Positions 52,483 to 61,660 of a stretch of DNA of 64,000 nucleotides are shown here, piece by piece; position 1 is the first letter of the stretch, and each line of letters begins with the position of its first letter. The translations under genes were made by a program, and so were the position numbers. The DNA comes from Pseudomonas fluorescens (GTDB lineage Bacteria > Pseudomonadota > Gammaproteobacteria > Pseudomonadales > Pseudomonadaceae). The notes under the pieces were generated by a model. It made no database searches and was not told where the DNA came from. It saw only the letters and a list, made by a program, of their open reading frames with translations. Location: the NCBI RefSeq assembly GCF_902497995.1, contig NZ_CABVII010000005.1, positions 62,001-126,000 of the forward strand, written 5' to 3'.

Positions 52483-53142
52483 TCAGCCGACCGGTTCGGC
52501 CGAACAACTCATTTCCCCCGAGCCTGGCTTCTGGAACAGGACCGCATCGCCGTCTTGCCAGAAACTGTAGTTCCCCTGGGCATCCTTGCCAGTGTATCGG
52601 GTTCCCGAATCACTCTGCACCTGGCTCAGGGTGATCGAGCTGTTCGCCCATTTCAGGTACACGACACCTGGCTGCGTGGTAAAGAAGGTGGCGGCGATCA
52701 GCGCGTTTAACCCGGTACAACGAAACGCCAGGGGGCCTTCGGTGAGCCTGTCCGGATCCCTGGTTCGCACAATGGCCGAGCCTTGACGCAGTTGGTGCGC
52801 GCGTTCGGCATAACTGCGGATCATGCACGCCTTGGGCTCTGGTCCGGACGCACACTGATTACGGGTCTCGATCCAGTACTGCTGGTCGATCATGACGTTG
52901 TCCGGACGCGGTACCGAGCGTTCATCCGTGAGTGCCAGGCGATAAAGGCGCGTCAGTTCGACATCCATCTGCGCCAGCTGCGGATCGCGACAGATGAGTT
53001 TTTCGGCGGCTGCCCTGGCCTGGGTGCAGTCCAAGCGGGTGTTGAACATGGTAGAAGGGGGCGCAGCCTGTGCACAGGTGCTCGTCGCCGCGCACAGACT
53101 GGCAGCGAGCAGACGGGTGAAAAGGGCCGTGACCGTTTTCAT
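52483..53142 (-). CDS. Lysozyme-inhibitor-type protein (LprI-like plus MliC-like domains)
   Basis: A 219-residue exported protein with signal peptide MKTVTALFTRLLAASLCAATSTCAQA (type I, no lipobox). Residues about 35-115 resemble LprI/DUF1311 (CTQARAAAEKLICRDPQLAQMDVELTRLYR with paired Cys), and the C-terminal part (residues 135-215) resembles MliC (FRCTGLNALIAATFF, GNYSFWQDGDAVLFQKPG, MSCSA). Both families can inhibit lysozyme; here they are joined. It stands alone between DUF1704 and an unknown secreted protein. Confidence 0.78.
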   Translation of the reverse strand: MKTVTALFTRLLAASLCAATSTCAQAAPPSTMFNTRLDCTQARAAAEKLICRDPQLAQMDVELTRLYRLALTDERSVPRPDNVMIDQQYWIETRNQCASGPEPKACMIRSYAERAHQLRQGSAIVRTRDPDRLTEGPLAFRCTGLNALIAATFFTTQPGVVYLKWANSSITLSQVQSDSGTRYTGKDAQGNYSFWQDGDAVLFQKPGSGEMSCSAEPVG

Positions 53143-53472
53143 ATTGGCTTTACCCAGATCAATATGGGATGCCCGGATTGCCGTGGACCTATCGATCCCT
53201 CAGGAGTGTGGCAGTGTAAGTCGAGTTTTTTATAAGCGCACGCTTTGACCGCCGAGAGGTGCATGTGTACCGGCCGTGTTTGCCACGGATACGGGCTCCA
53301 TGAAGATCGGCAACAGCTCCTCGCGGCACTCCTGGCTCGATGGCGGGACAAGAGCACCTGGCGGACCCAAGGCGGCCAACACCGCGTCGTCGACAAGCGA
53401 CAAGCCACAACGGCTGAACCTGCTGGCCTTGCGTGCCTTTGGGTGTTCTAGAGGGACTGATAATGCCGCTGA
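53143..53472. other. Intergenic region, no gene seen
   Basis: 330 bases between two leftward genes. Short open frames on both strands lack ribosome binding sites and family features. It probably holds the promoter of the lysozyme-inhibitor-type gene. Confidence 0.5.
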
Positions 53473-54099
53473 TTAAAAACGAGGCGCGCGATCCGAGCCG
53501 GCGCCACGAGGCTCTGAGTCACGCAGCATTGCCCGCGCCGGATCGGGTAAATCCGGGGTGGCGCTTGAATGGTTGGAAGCCTCCAGCCTGGAAACCCTTT
53601 TGCTGACCTCGTTGATATCGACAGGACTCAACGTGATATAGGCGCTGTTGACGCGGAAGGTTGCGGGTACGCCCTCCTTATAAAACTCGACGCGTTTATC
53701 GCTGCCTACTGCGAACCATCCATCAGCGCGCAATGCCTTTTCCAGTGCCTGGCGCTCTTGCGGTTGAAATTCCAGGCGAATGGATCGGTAGGTCAGTTTC
53801 TCCAGTGCCACACCCGTGATCTTGGGGCTTCCCATAGGATCTGCTTCGCTGGAAAAGTTGTCTGTGACATCCAGTGTGATTTCCGCGCTGCTGGCCGTTG
53901 CGCCAAAAACGACCATTGGCTTGTTGTGCGTACACGAAAGGTAGTTGTAGTAATCAACGCATTCTGTGAATCCTTGAGCTTTCCCCAGCGCCTGGGTACC
54001 GGGAACAGAGAGTCCCGCCACCTGAACGGTTGTCAGGCGTTCAGCAGAGTGGGCAGTACCTGCCACGAGTAGAAGAAAGATCGCTCCCAGCTTGTTCAT
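53473..54099 (-). CDS. Exported protein of unknown function
   Basis: A 208-residue protein with signal peptide MNKLGAIFLLLVAGTAHSAE. The middle part is beta-like, with two Cys in the CVDYYNYLSC segment that could pair; the C-terminus is Pro-, Ser- and Asp-rich. TAGGAG lies before ATG 54099. I do not recognise a family. It is convergent with nothing and stands apart from the LysR gene by 220 bases. Confidence 0.65.
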   Translation of the reverse strand: MNKLGAIFLLLVAGTAHSAERLTTVQVAGLSVPGTQALGKAQGFTECVDYYNYLSCTHNKPMVVFGATASSAEITLDVTDNFSSEADPMGSPKITGVALEKLTYRSIRLEFQPQERQALEKALRADGWFAVGSDKRVEFYKEGVPATFRVNSAYITLSPVDINEVSKRVSRLEASNHSSATPDLPDPARAMLRDSEPRGAGSDRAPRF

Positions 54100-54322
54100 A
54101 TCACAGCTCCTACAGATCTATTGGGTTTGAAATGAATCGTGGTTCGCCTGTCGATCCCTGATGCGCAACGCGCGTTACCTGAACCGTGCTGGCATTTTGC
54201 GTACGAGGGGATGTTAGTCGTTAAAATGGATTGCGGTGGTTGCGATACACATTAGTTCAGAATCTGCGCTGTCCGTGCCGTACTCGTGATGCTCAAGCCA
54301 GCAGGGCCGCCTGTGGCCCCTC

Positions 54323-55225
54323 TTATTCATCTGGAAAGGGTAGCGATAGCAGCCAGGCACTGAAGGCATTCAATGACGGCAGGTTCTGGTATCGATTCGC
54401 GTAAATCAGGTAGTAACTGCGGCCGCTTTCCATCGGTTCAAACAATGCGACGAGGTCGCCATTCTTCAGTTCATCCTGGACAAGAATTTCTGGAATCAGG
54501 CCAATCCCGATCCCCGCTGTCACCGCTTGAATCAGGTGAGCCGTGAGCTCGAAGCTTGGGCCGGCACGCATGTTTGTGTGGTCGACGTTATGCTGGTCGA
54601 ACCAGTCAGACCAAGCGCTCGGCCTCGATACGACGTTCAACAAGGCATGCTCGGCAACGTTCGCCGGTGACATGCGACGGTACTCGGGCAGTGCTGCCGG
54701 ACTGGCAACCACTACCAGTCTTTCGCTGAGCAACTTGTGTGAAATGTAGCCTGGCCAGTCTCCAGAACCTGCGCAGATGATTGCATTCATGTCGTGAGTG
54801 GACGATTGCACGTCCTCCCGGATGATTCTGGAGTGTATGTGAACCAATATTTGCGGGTGTTTTGCGTAGAACTCATGCATCCGTGGCAGCAGCCATTTCG
54901 AGCCCAGGGTCGGCAGTACCGCCAGATTCAATGGGCCACCGTCATTCTTGTACGAAATGGTCTGCAATGTTGCGCTTCGAATGCGACCCAATGCCGCCGC
55001 CAATTCGTGTTGATAAACCGCGCCGGCCGCCGTCAATTCAATCTTTCGGCCGTTACGTCTGAAGAGCTCGATTTCAAGTTGGGCCTCCAGGGTTTGTACC
55101 TGGCGGCTGACGGCACTTTGAGTCAATGCCAGTTCTTCTGCAGCCTTGGTGAAGCTGCAATGGCGTGCGGCCGCCTCAAAGGCGACCAACAGCGACATCG
55201 AGGGGGTGAGTCTTCTAGGGTTCAT
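54323..55225 (-). CDS. LysR-type transcriptional regulator
   Basis: A 300-residue LysR protein: winged helix-turn-helix at residues 10-60 (FEAAARHCSFTKAAEELALTQSAVSRQVQTLE) and a substrate-binding domain (ILVHIHSRIIREDVQSSTH to VTAGIGIGLIPEILV). It resembles the GcvA/AmpR-like subgroup by the opening MNPRRLTPSMSLLVAFEAAARH. It is divergent from the YdiJ-type dehydrogenase gene, with 158 bases between, and probably controls the operon at 55.4-64 kb in response to its substrate. Confidence 0.9.
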   Translation of the reverse strand: MNPRRLTPSMSLLVAFEAAARHCSFTKAAEELALTQSAVSRQVQTLEAQLEIELFRRNGRKIELTAAGAVYQHELAAALGRIRSATLQTISYKNDGGPLNLAVLPTLGSKWLLPRMHEFYAKHPQILVHIHSRIIREDVQSSTHDMNAIICAGSGDWPGYISHKLLSERLVVVASPAALPEYRRMSPANVAEHALLNVVSRPSAWSDWFDQHNVDHTNMRAGPSFELTAHLIQAVTAGIGIGLIPEILVQDELKNGDLVALFEPMESGRSYYLIYANRYQNLPSLNAFSAWLLSLPFPDE

Positions 55226-55383
55226 TCATAAAGCTCATGCAAAGCCAACAGGAATTACGTTTGTTCCAAGCCTGAATAGCCGCAACAATCATCAAAACCC
55301 TATGCAGCTGCTCGGTGTGCCTTGTGCAGAGCATACGTAATGCGAATGCATAGATTAGCTTTTTAGCCTGTAGGAATTCCATC

Positions 55384-58300
55384 ATGATTGCCCGGCTGTC
55401 GCCTCCTGATACCCAGAAAACCGCCTATGACGCGTTTCTCGACGCCCTCCCGGTGGCGGGGTTCCAAGGAGAGATTGCCCGCAACCATGGCGCCCGGACG
55501 GTATTGGCCACCGACAATTCCATATACCAGCGTCTGCCCCAGGCAGCGGTGTTCCCGCTTGATGAACAGGATGTGGCGATCTTGTCACGACTGGTCGCAG
55601 AACCCGCGCACAGTGCGGTAGTGCTCACGCCACGAGGGGGAGGTACGGGCACCAATGGGCAATCGCTCACCGATGGGGTGGTCGTGGATCTGTCCCGCCA
55701 TCTGAACGACATCCTGGAAATCAACGTCGAGCAGCGCTGGGTCAGAGTGCAGAGCGGTGTGGTCAAGGATCAGCTGAACGCGGCACTCAAACCGCACGGT
55801 TTGTTCTTTGCTCCAGAACTCTCGACGTCGAATCGCGCAACCATTGGTGGAATGATCAACACCGATGCCAGCGGTCAGGGCAGCTGTACCTATGGCAAGA
55901 CTCGCGATCACGTGCTCGAGCTTTCGACGGTATTGCTTGGCGGTGATCGTCTCAACAGCTCGGCTGTCGGCGCCGAGCATTTGCCTGCGCTGACCAGCCG
56001 CAAGGATCGGGTGGGTGAAGTTTACAAGTGCGCACTGGATATCGCCGACACCCACGCTGATTTGATCAAGGACACCTTCCCCAAACTCAATCGCTGCCTG
56101 ACTGGCTATGACCTGGCACACCTGCGCGAAGCGGACGGACGCTTCAACCTGAACAGTGTTCTTTGCGGTTCTGAAGGGTCGCTTGGGTTCATCGTTGAGG
56201 CAAAGTTAAACGTCCTGCCTATTCCCGGATACTCCATCCTGGTCAACGTGCGTTACGCCGGATTCATGGACGCATTGCGTGATGCCAAGGCTTTGATGGA
56301 AATGAAGCCACTGTCGATCGAGACCGTGGATTCCAAAGTGCTGATGCTGGCGATGCAGGATATTGTCTGGCATGGCGTCGCCCAATATTTCCCTGAAGAT
56401 CCTGATACACCGACGCTGGGGATCAACCTGGTTGAGTTCAGCGGTGACGATGAAGCGGTTGTTCAGCAGCAAGTTCATGAATTCGTCCTGCACCTGCAGC
56501 GCGATACGTCTGTCGTGCGGTTGGGGCACACGCTGGCGATCGGCGCCGATGCGCTCAAGCGTGTCTATGCGATGCGCAAGCGAGCGGTGGGGTTGTTGGG
56601 CAACGTCAAAGGAGAGGCCAGGCCGCAGCCTTTTGTCGAGGACACCGCGGTTCCTCCCGAAAACCTTGCCGACTTCATTCAGGAATTTCGAACGCTGCTG
56701 GATAGCCATGACTTGCAGTACGGAATGTTCGGCCACGTCGACGCCGGTGTACTGCATGTGCGCCCGATCCTCGACATGAAAGATCCTGTCCAGGCAGCCC
56801 TGATCCGGCCGATTTCCGATGCGGTCGCTGCCTTGACCCAGAAACATGGAGGGTTGTTGTGGGGCGAGCATGGCAAGGGCTTGAGATCGCAGTATGTGCC
56901 GGATTACTTCGGTGATTTGTACCCGGCCCTGCAAGCGCTCAAGGCGGCCTTCGATCCTTGCAACCAACTCAATCCGGGCAAGATCGCCACGCCGAAAACG
57001 GTCCCTGGCGCTCGGCTGACACGCGTTGACGAAGTGCAGTTGCGCGGCGACCTGGACCGGACCATCGATGAGCGTGTCTGGCAAAGCTACGACACGGCAG
57101 TTCAGTGCAATGGCAATGGCGCCTGCTACAACTTCGATCCTGATGACGCCATGTGCCCGTCCTGGAAGGCCACGCGTAATCGAATTCACTCTCCCAAAGG
57201 CCGAGCTTCACTGATACGCGAATGGCTCAGATTGCAGGGGGAGCAGGGCGTTGATGTTCTAGCTGCAAGTGATCGGCTACAGGAGTGCGCGGCACCACAG
57301 AATGTGGCACGTCGCGCCGTAAACAGCCTCGCCCAGAAGCTGGGCCAACAGGATTTCTCCCACGAAGTCTACGAAGCGATGACAGGTTGCCTGGCCTGCA
57401 AATCCTGCGCAGGCCAATGTCCTGTCAAAGTCAATGTGCCGGAGTTCCGATCGCGCTTTCTTGAGCTTTATCACAGCCGGTATTTGCGCCCCCTCAAGGA
57501 CTACCTGATCGGTTCGTTGGAATACACGGTGCCCTACATCGCCAGGATGCCGCGCCTTTATAACTTCGTGATGAGCGCTCGACCGGTTCGCTGGATGCTC
57601 GAGCGAACAGCCGGGATGGTCGACAGCCCTCTACTCAGCCTGGTGGATTTTGCGGCTGTTTGCCGGCGGTGGAACGTCGAGGTCGCAACACCGGAGCGCC
57701 TGGCTGCTCTTTCAGATGCGCAGCGTGGCAAAAGCGTCATCCTGGTTCAGGACGCCTTTACCCGCTTTTTTGAAACCCCGTTGCTCGTTGACTGGGTGGA
57801 GCTGATCTCAAGGCTGGGTTACAGGGTCTACCTGGCTCCGTACGCGCCTAATGGCAAACCGCTTCAGGTGCAGGGCTTTCTCAAGGCATTCGAGAAAGCT
57901 GCCCGCTTCAATGGACAGTCTTTACTCAGCCTCCAGCAGTATCGGATTCCATTGGTGGGGCTCGACCCGGCGATGACCCTGGTCTATCGACAGGAATACG
58001 CCAAGACACTGCAAGCCGGCAAGGCTCCCCTGGTGATGCTGGCGCAGGAGTGGCTGATCAATGCGCTGCCGCAAGGTGAAGCAGTGAAGGAGGGCGAGCC
58101 TTACCACTTCCTGGCGCACTGTACGGAAAAAACCAATGAGCCAGGCAGCATCGGCCAATGGCAGAAGATTTTTGAGCGTATGGGCCTGACGCTTCAGGTG
58201 CAAGCCAGCGGCTGCTGCGGGATGTCGGGAACCTACGGGCATGAGACGCGAAACGCCAAGACGTCGGACACGATCTATGGGCAATCCTGGAAGCTGCTCA

Positions 58301-58473
58301 TTCAGAAGTTCAACCAATCGGGGCGAGTCGTCGCCGATGGCTATTCTTGCCGCAGCCAGGTCAAGCGTCAGGACGGTGCGACGGTGCTCCATCCGCTGCA
58401 GGTTCTGTTGGCGCGTGTCAAAGAGAGATCAGTAGAGTCACCCCTTGGCGTCAGCCGCTGTCATCAAATGTGA
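55384..58473 (+). CDS. FAD/4Fe-4S D-2-hydroxyacid dehydrogenase (YdiJ-like)
   Basis: A 1029-residue protein with an N-terminal FAD-binding domain (TPRGGGTGTNGQSL near residue 85), an FAD-linked oxidase C-domain (LLWGEHGKGLRSQYVPDYFG), a 4Fe-4S domain (CLACKSCAGQCPVKVNVPEF near residue 665) and a CCG-type domain (ASGCCGMSGTYGHE near 940). Full length and order match E. coli YdiJ, a D-2-hydroxyglutarate dehydrogenase. The LysR regulator is divergent. Its position at the head of the catabolic operon suggests oxidation of a 2-hydroxyacid intermediate; the substrate is not shown. Confidence 0.88.
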   Translation: MIARLSPPDTQKTAYDAFLDALPVAGFQGEIARNHGARTVLATDNSIYQRLPQAAVFPLDEQDVAILSRLVAEPAHSAVVLTPRGGGTGTNGQSLTDGVVVDLSRHLNDILEINVEQRWVRVQSGVVKDQLNAALKPHGLFFAPELSTSNRATIGGMINTDASGQGSCTYGKTRDHVLELSTVLLGGDRLNSSAVGAEHLPALTSRKDRVGEVYKCALDIADTHADLIKDTFPKLNRCLTGYDLAHLREADGRFNLNSVLCGSEGSLGFIVEAKLNVLPIPGYSILVNVRYAGFMDALRDAKALMEMKPLSIETVDSKVLMLAMQDIVWHGVAQYFPEDPDTPTLGINLVEFSGDDEAVVQQQVHEFVLHLQRDTSVVRLGHTLAIGADALKRVYAMRKRAVGLLGNVKGEARPQPFVEDTAVPPENLADFIQEFRTLLDSHDLQYGMFGHVDAGVLHVRPILDMKDPVQAALIRPISDAVAALTQKHGGLLWGEHGKGLRSQYVPDYFGDLYPALQALKAAFDPCNQLNPGKIATPKTVPGARLTRVDEVQLRGDLDRTIDERVWQSYDTAVQCNGNGACYNFDPDDAMCPSWKATRNRIHSPKGRASLIREWLRLQGEQGVDVLAASDRLQECAAPQNVARRAVNSLAQKLGQQDFSHEVYEAMTGCLACKSCAGQCPVKVNVPEFRSRFLELYHSRYLRPLKDYLIGSLEYTVPYIARMPRLYNFVMSARPVRWMLERTAGMVDSPLLSLVDFAAVCRRWNVEVATPERLAALSDAQRGKSVILVQDAFTRFFETPLLVDWVELISRLGYRVYLAPYAPNGKPLQVQGFLKAFEKAARFNGQSLLSLQQYRIPLVGLDPAMTLVYRQEYAKTLQAGKAPLVMLAQEWLINALPQGEAVKEGEPYHFLAHCTEKTNEPGSIGQWQKIFERMGLTLQVQASGCCGMSGTYGHETRNAKTSDTIYGQSWKLLIQKFNQSGRVVADGYSCRSQVKRQDGATVLHPLQVLLARVKERSVESPLGVSRCHQM

Positions 58474-58576
58474 TGGCGTTGTCGTTTGATGAGACGCGCC
58501 CGGACAGCCTGCAGCTTACATTCCAATCAACGTAAACGCCGTAGTGCACCCAGAACGCTGATTGGAGAAAAAAAGC

Positions 58577-59557
58577 ATGGCCCAAGTCGTACGATTTTAT
58601 GAAGCCGGTGGTCCCGAGGTTCTTCGCTTTGAAGAGGTAGAGGTCGGCGACCCAGGTCCTGGTGAAGTGCGGCTTCGCCACGTAGCTGTCGGCCTCAACT
58701 ATGCCGACACCTACTTTCGCAATGGCACTTACCCGATCCCGATGCCCAATGGCATGGGTGTGGAAGCCGCCGGTGTGGTGGCGGCAGTGGGCGAGGGCGT
58801 GACCAATGTGGTGGTCGGGGATCGGGTCACCTATACCGGCTTTATCAACACCCTCGGCGCCTACAGCACTGAGCGCCTGATCCCGGCTGCACCCTTGATC
58901 AAGCTGCCGGAAAGTATCTCCTTCGAGACCGCGGCGGCCATGACCATGCGCGGGCTTACCTCGGCGTACCTGATGCGTCGCATCTATGACTTCAAGGCCG
59001 GTGACAGCATCCTGCTGCACGCCGCTGCCGGTGGTGTCGGCCTGATTGTCTCGCAGTGGGCCAAGCTACAGGGCCTGAACGTGATCGGCACCGTGTCCAG
59101 CGAGGCCAAGGCTGAGCTCGCCCGTGCTCATGGTTGCGATCATGTGATCAATTACAGCCACGAGGATGTCGCCAAGCGCGTGCGTGAATTGACTGACGGT
59201 GTCGGCGTCAACGTGGTGTTCGACAGCGTTGGCAAGAGCACGTTCGAGGGCTCGCTGGACTCTCTCAAGCGTCGTGGCCTGATGGTCTGCGTCGGTACTG
59301 CATCCGGTCCGATCCCGCCTTTCAGTCCAGCACAACTGGCGATGAAAGGCTCGCTGTTCATGACGCGTCCGGCCCTGGCCGATTACATCGCCGATCCGGC
59401 AGAGAAGGCCGATCTGGCCGGTGAGATTTTCGGCCTGGTCGGCAGCGGCAAGATCAAGATCGAGATCAACCAGCACTACAGCTTGCAGGACGCCGTGCAG
59501 GCGCACCGTGATCTGGAGTCGCGCAAGACCACTGGCTCATCGATCTTCGTCATCTAA
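58577..59557 (+). CDS. NADPH:quinone reductase-type oxidoreductase
   Basis: A 326-residue zinc-independent MDR protein of the QOR type: VRFYEAGGPEVLRFEEVEVGDPGPGEV, NYADTYFRNGTYPIPMPNGMGVEAAG and the NADPH-binding segment LLHAAAGGVGLIVSQWAKL. Quinone or enone reduction is likely. GGAG lies 9 bases before ATG 58577; a TTG further upstream is less likely. Next gene follows after 14 bases. Confidence 0.87.
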   Translation: MAQVVRFYEAGGPEVLRFEEVEVGDPGPGEVRLRHVAVGLNYADTYFRNGTYPIPMPNGMGVEAAGVVAAVGEGVTNVVVGDRVTYTGFINTLGAYSTERLIPAAPLIKLPESISFETAAAMTMRGLTSAYLMRRIYDFKAGDSILLHAAAGGVGLIVSQWAKLQGLNVIGTVSSEAKAELARAHGCDHVINYSHEDVAKRVRELTDGVGVNVVFDSVGKSTFEGSLDSLKRRGLMVCVGTASGPIPPFSPAQLAMKGSLFMTRPALADYIADPAEKADLAGEIFGLVGSGKIKIEINQHYSLQDAVQAHRDLESRKTTGSSIFVI

Positions 59558-59571
59558 GGAGGTCTGCCGCC

Positions 59572-60420
59572 ATGCAAGTCGAACAACTTACCTGCAGCAT
59601 TGGCGCAGAGCTGATTGGCGTCAATCTTGCCGATGCCATTCATGACACGGATCTGTTCGCCGAGATCCGCGCCCTATTGCTCAAGCATCGCGTGCTGTTC
59701 CTGCGCGACCAGGACATCAGTCGCGCTGAACACGTGGCTTTTGCCCGCCGCTTCGGCGAGTTGGAGGATCACCCGGTCATCGGCAGCCACCCGGATCACC
59801 CAGGCTTGGTCCAGGTCTACAAGAACCCGGACAGCCCGATCGACCGTTACGAGAACTCCTGGCACACCGACGCCACCTGGCGCGAGGCGCCACCGCTGGG
59901 CAGCGTGCTGCGTTGCCTGGAGTGCCCGCCTGTCGGTGGTGACACCATGTGGGCCAATATGGTGGAGGCTTACAAGCACCTGCCGGACGAGATAAAAGCG
60001 AAGATCGAAGGCCTTCGTGCCCGTCATAGCATCGAGGCGACCTTCGGTGCGGCGATGCCGATCGAACGGCGCCTGGCGCTCAAGGCCCAGTACCCGGACG
60101 CGGAGCACCCAGTGGTGCGCACTCATCCAGAGACTGGCGAGAAGGTGCTGTTCGTCAACTCGTTCACGACTCACTTCACCAACTTCCACACAGCCGCGCG
60201 TGTGCGTGTCGGCCAGGATTACACCCAGGGCTCGTCCGAGCTACTGCGTCACCTGACCAGCCAGGCCCACATTCCGGAGTATCAGGTGCGCTGGCGCTGG
60301 AAGCCTAACAGCATCGCCATCTGGGACAACCGCAGCACCCAGCATTACGCCGTGATGGATTACCCACCCTGCCATCGCAAGATGGAGCGTGCCACGATCA
60401 TGGGCGAAAAGACCTACTGA
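59572..60420 (+). CDS. TauD/TfdA-family Fe(II)/2-oxoglutarate dioxygenase
   Basis: A 282-residue dioxygenase. The iron-binding HxD is in ENSWHTDATW (about residues 101-103) and the distal His and Arg region in IWDNRSTQHYAVMDYP. Enzymes of this group oxidise taurine, aryloxyacetates, carnitine-type or other acids, with release of succinate and CO2. AGGAGG precedes ATG 59572. Substrate unknown; it lies in the BKACE operon. Confidence 0.87.
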   Translation: MQVEQLTCSIGAELIGVNLADAIHDTDLFAEIRALLLKHRVLFLRDQDISRAEHVAFARRFGELEDHPVIGSHPDHPGLVQVYKNPDSPIDRYENSWHTDATWREAPPLGSVLRCLECPPVGGDTMWANMVEAYKHLPDEIKAKIEGLRARHSIEATFGAAMPIERRLALKAQYPDAEHPVVRTHPETGEKVLFVNSFTTHFTNFHTAARVRVGQDYTQGSSELLRHLTSQAHIPEYQVRWRWKPNSIAIWDNRSTQHYAVMDYPPCHRKMERATIMGEKTY

Positions 60421-60498
60421 GCAACCTCACCTGCACCCAAGCAAAAGCCTGCTCCGTACAGCCTGTCGGGCAGGCAAAAACAAAAATAGGAGATAATC

Positions 60499-61551
60499 AT
60501 GCAGTTTTTCGACGATTCCCTGCACCCGGACACCATGGAAAAAGTGGTGATTACCGTCGCCCCTTACGCTCCCCAGTGGATGCCTGGCGACTTTCCGGAA
60601 GACATTCCGCTGACCATGGACGAACACGTGCAGGCGGCTGTCGACTGCTATGAAGCAGGCGCCACCGTACTGCACTTGCACGTGCGTGAACTGGACGGTA
60701 AAGGGTCCAAGCGCCTGTCCAAGTTCAACGAGCTGATCGCCGGTGTGCGTGAAGCCGTGCCGGACATGATCATCCAGGTCGGCGGTTCGATTTCCTTTGC
60801 TCCTGAAGGCGACGGCGCCGATGCGCTGTGGCTGTCCGACGATACCCGGCACATGCTCGCGGATCTGACGCCCAAGCCCGATCAGGTCACCATCGCCATC
60901 AACACCATTCAAATGACCATCACGGAGCTGCTGTTTCCGGAAGGCATTGAAGGCACCTCGCTGCTTGATCCGGCCACCTATGCCGCCTATACCGAAATGA
61001 CCGTGCCGGCAGGTCCAGCCTTTGTCGCCGAGCACCTCAAGCGCCTGCAGGCCAGCAATATCCAGCCGCACTTCCAGCTGACCGGCATCCATGCCTACGA
61101 AACCCTCGAGCGCCTGGTGCGCAAGGGCGTTTACAAGGGCCCGATGAACCTGACCTGGATCGGCATCGGTGGCGGTTTCGACGGCCCGAACCCGATGAAC
61201 CTGATGAACTTCATCAATCGCGTACCGGATGGTTGCACCTTGACTGCCGAGTCGTTGCTCAAGAACGTGCTGCCACTCAACACCATCGCCATGGCCATGG
61301 GCTTGCATCCGCGCCTCGGTAACGAAGACACCATTATCGATCAGCACGGCAAGCGTTTCTCTTCCGTGGAGCAGGTCAAGCAGACGGTGCGCATCGCCAA
61401 CGAGCTGGGTCGTGAGATCGCCAGCGGCAAAGAGGCGCGCGACATCTACCGCATCGGTGTGCAATACGAGACCATTGAAGAAACCCTGTTGGCCAACGGC
61501 CTGGCGCCGAACCGCAAGGCAGGTCAGAAGGGCGTACCACAACGCGGGTGA
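60499..61551 (+). CDS. BKACE (3-keto-5-aminohexanoate cleavage enzyme family)
   Basis: A 350-residue Zn-dependent beta-keto acid cleavage enzyme. Zinc His residues are in VLHLHVRELDG; other motifs are ITVAPYAPQWMPGDF at the start, QVGGSISF and LMNFINRVPDGCTL. The family condenses a beta-keto acid with acetyl-CoA to give acetoacetate and a new acyl-CoA. The opening segment with WMPGDF differs from the Kce type, so a different substrate class is likely. RBS AGGAG at about 9 bases. Confidence 0.87.
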   Translation: MQFFDDSLHPDTMEKVVITVAPYAPQWMPGDFPEDIPLTMDEHVQAAVDCYEAGATVLHLHVRELDGKGSKRLSKFNELIAGVREAVPDMIIQVGGSISFAPEGDGADALWLSDDTRHMLADLTPKPDQVTIAINTIQMTITELLFPEGIEGTSLLDPATYAAYTEMTVPAGPAFVAEHLKRLQASNIQPHFQLTGIHAYETLERLVRKGVYKGPMNLTWIGIGGGFDGPNPMNLMNFINRVPDGCTLTAESLLKNVLPLNTIAMAMGLHPRLGNEDTIIDQHGKRFSSVEQVKQTVRIANELGREIASGKEARDIYRIGVQYETIEETLLANGLAPNRKAGQKGVPQRG

Positions 61552-61561
61552 TGCAGAGGGC

Positions 61562-61590
61562 GGGGCAGGCCGCTGAAGGTAGCCTGCCCC
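61562..61590. other. Hairpin between BKACE and MFS genes
   Basis: GGGGCAGGC, an 11-base loop and GCCTGCCCC form a nine-base-pair stem with no T-run. It may modulate expression between the two genes. Confidence 0.4.
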
Positions 61591-61660
61591 GACCCACCTG
61601 AAACGCGTTGAGCAAGACCAAAACAATAACAAGACGGGTGCCAGACACCGAGGAGGCAGC

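Noticed and set aside
53245..53476. Possible remnant of a chemotaxis receptor (a stretch reading RLNLLALRAF resembles the TNLLALNAAIEA hairpin tip)
   Set aside because: Only about six residues match, the surrounding frame does not follow the receptor pattern, and no start or ribosome site is present.
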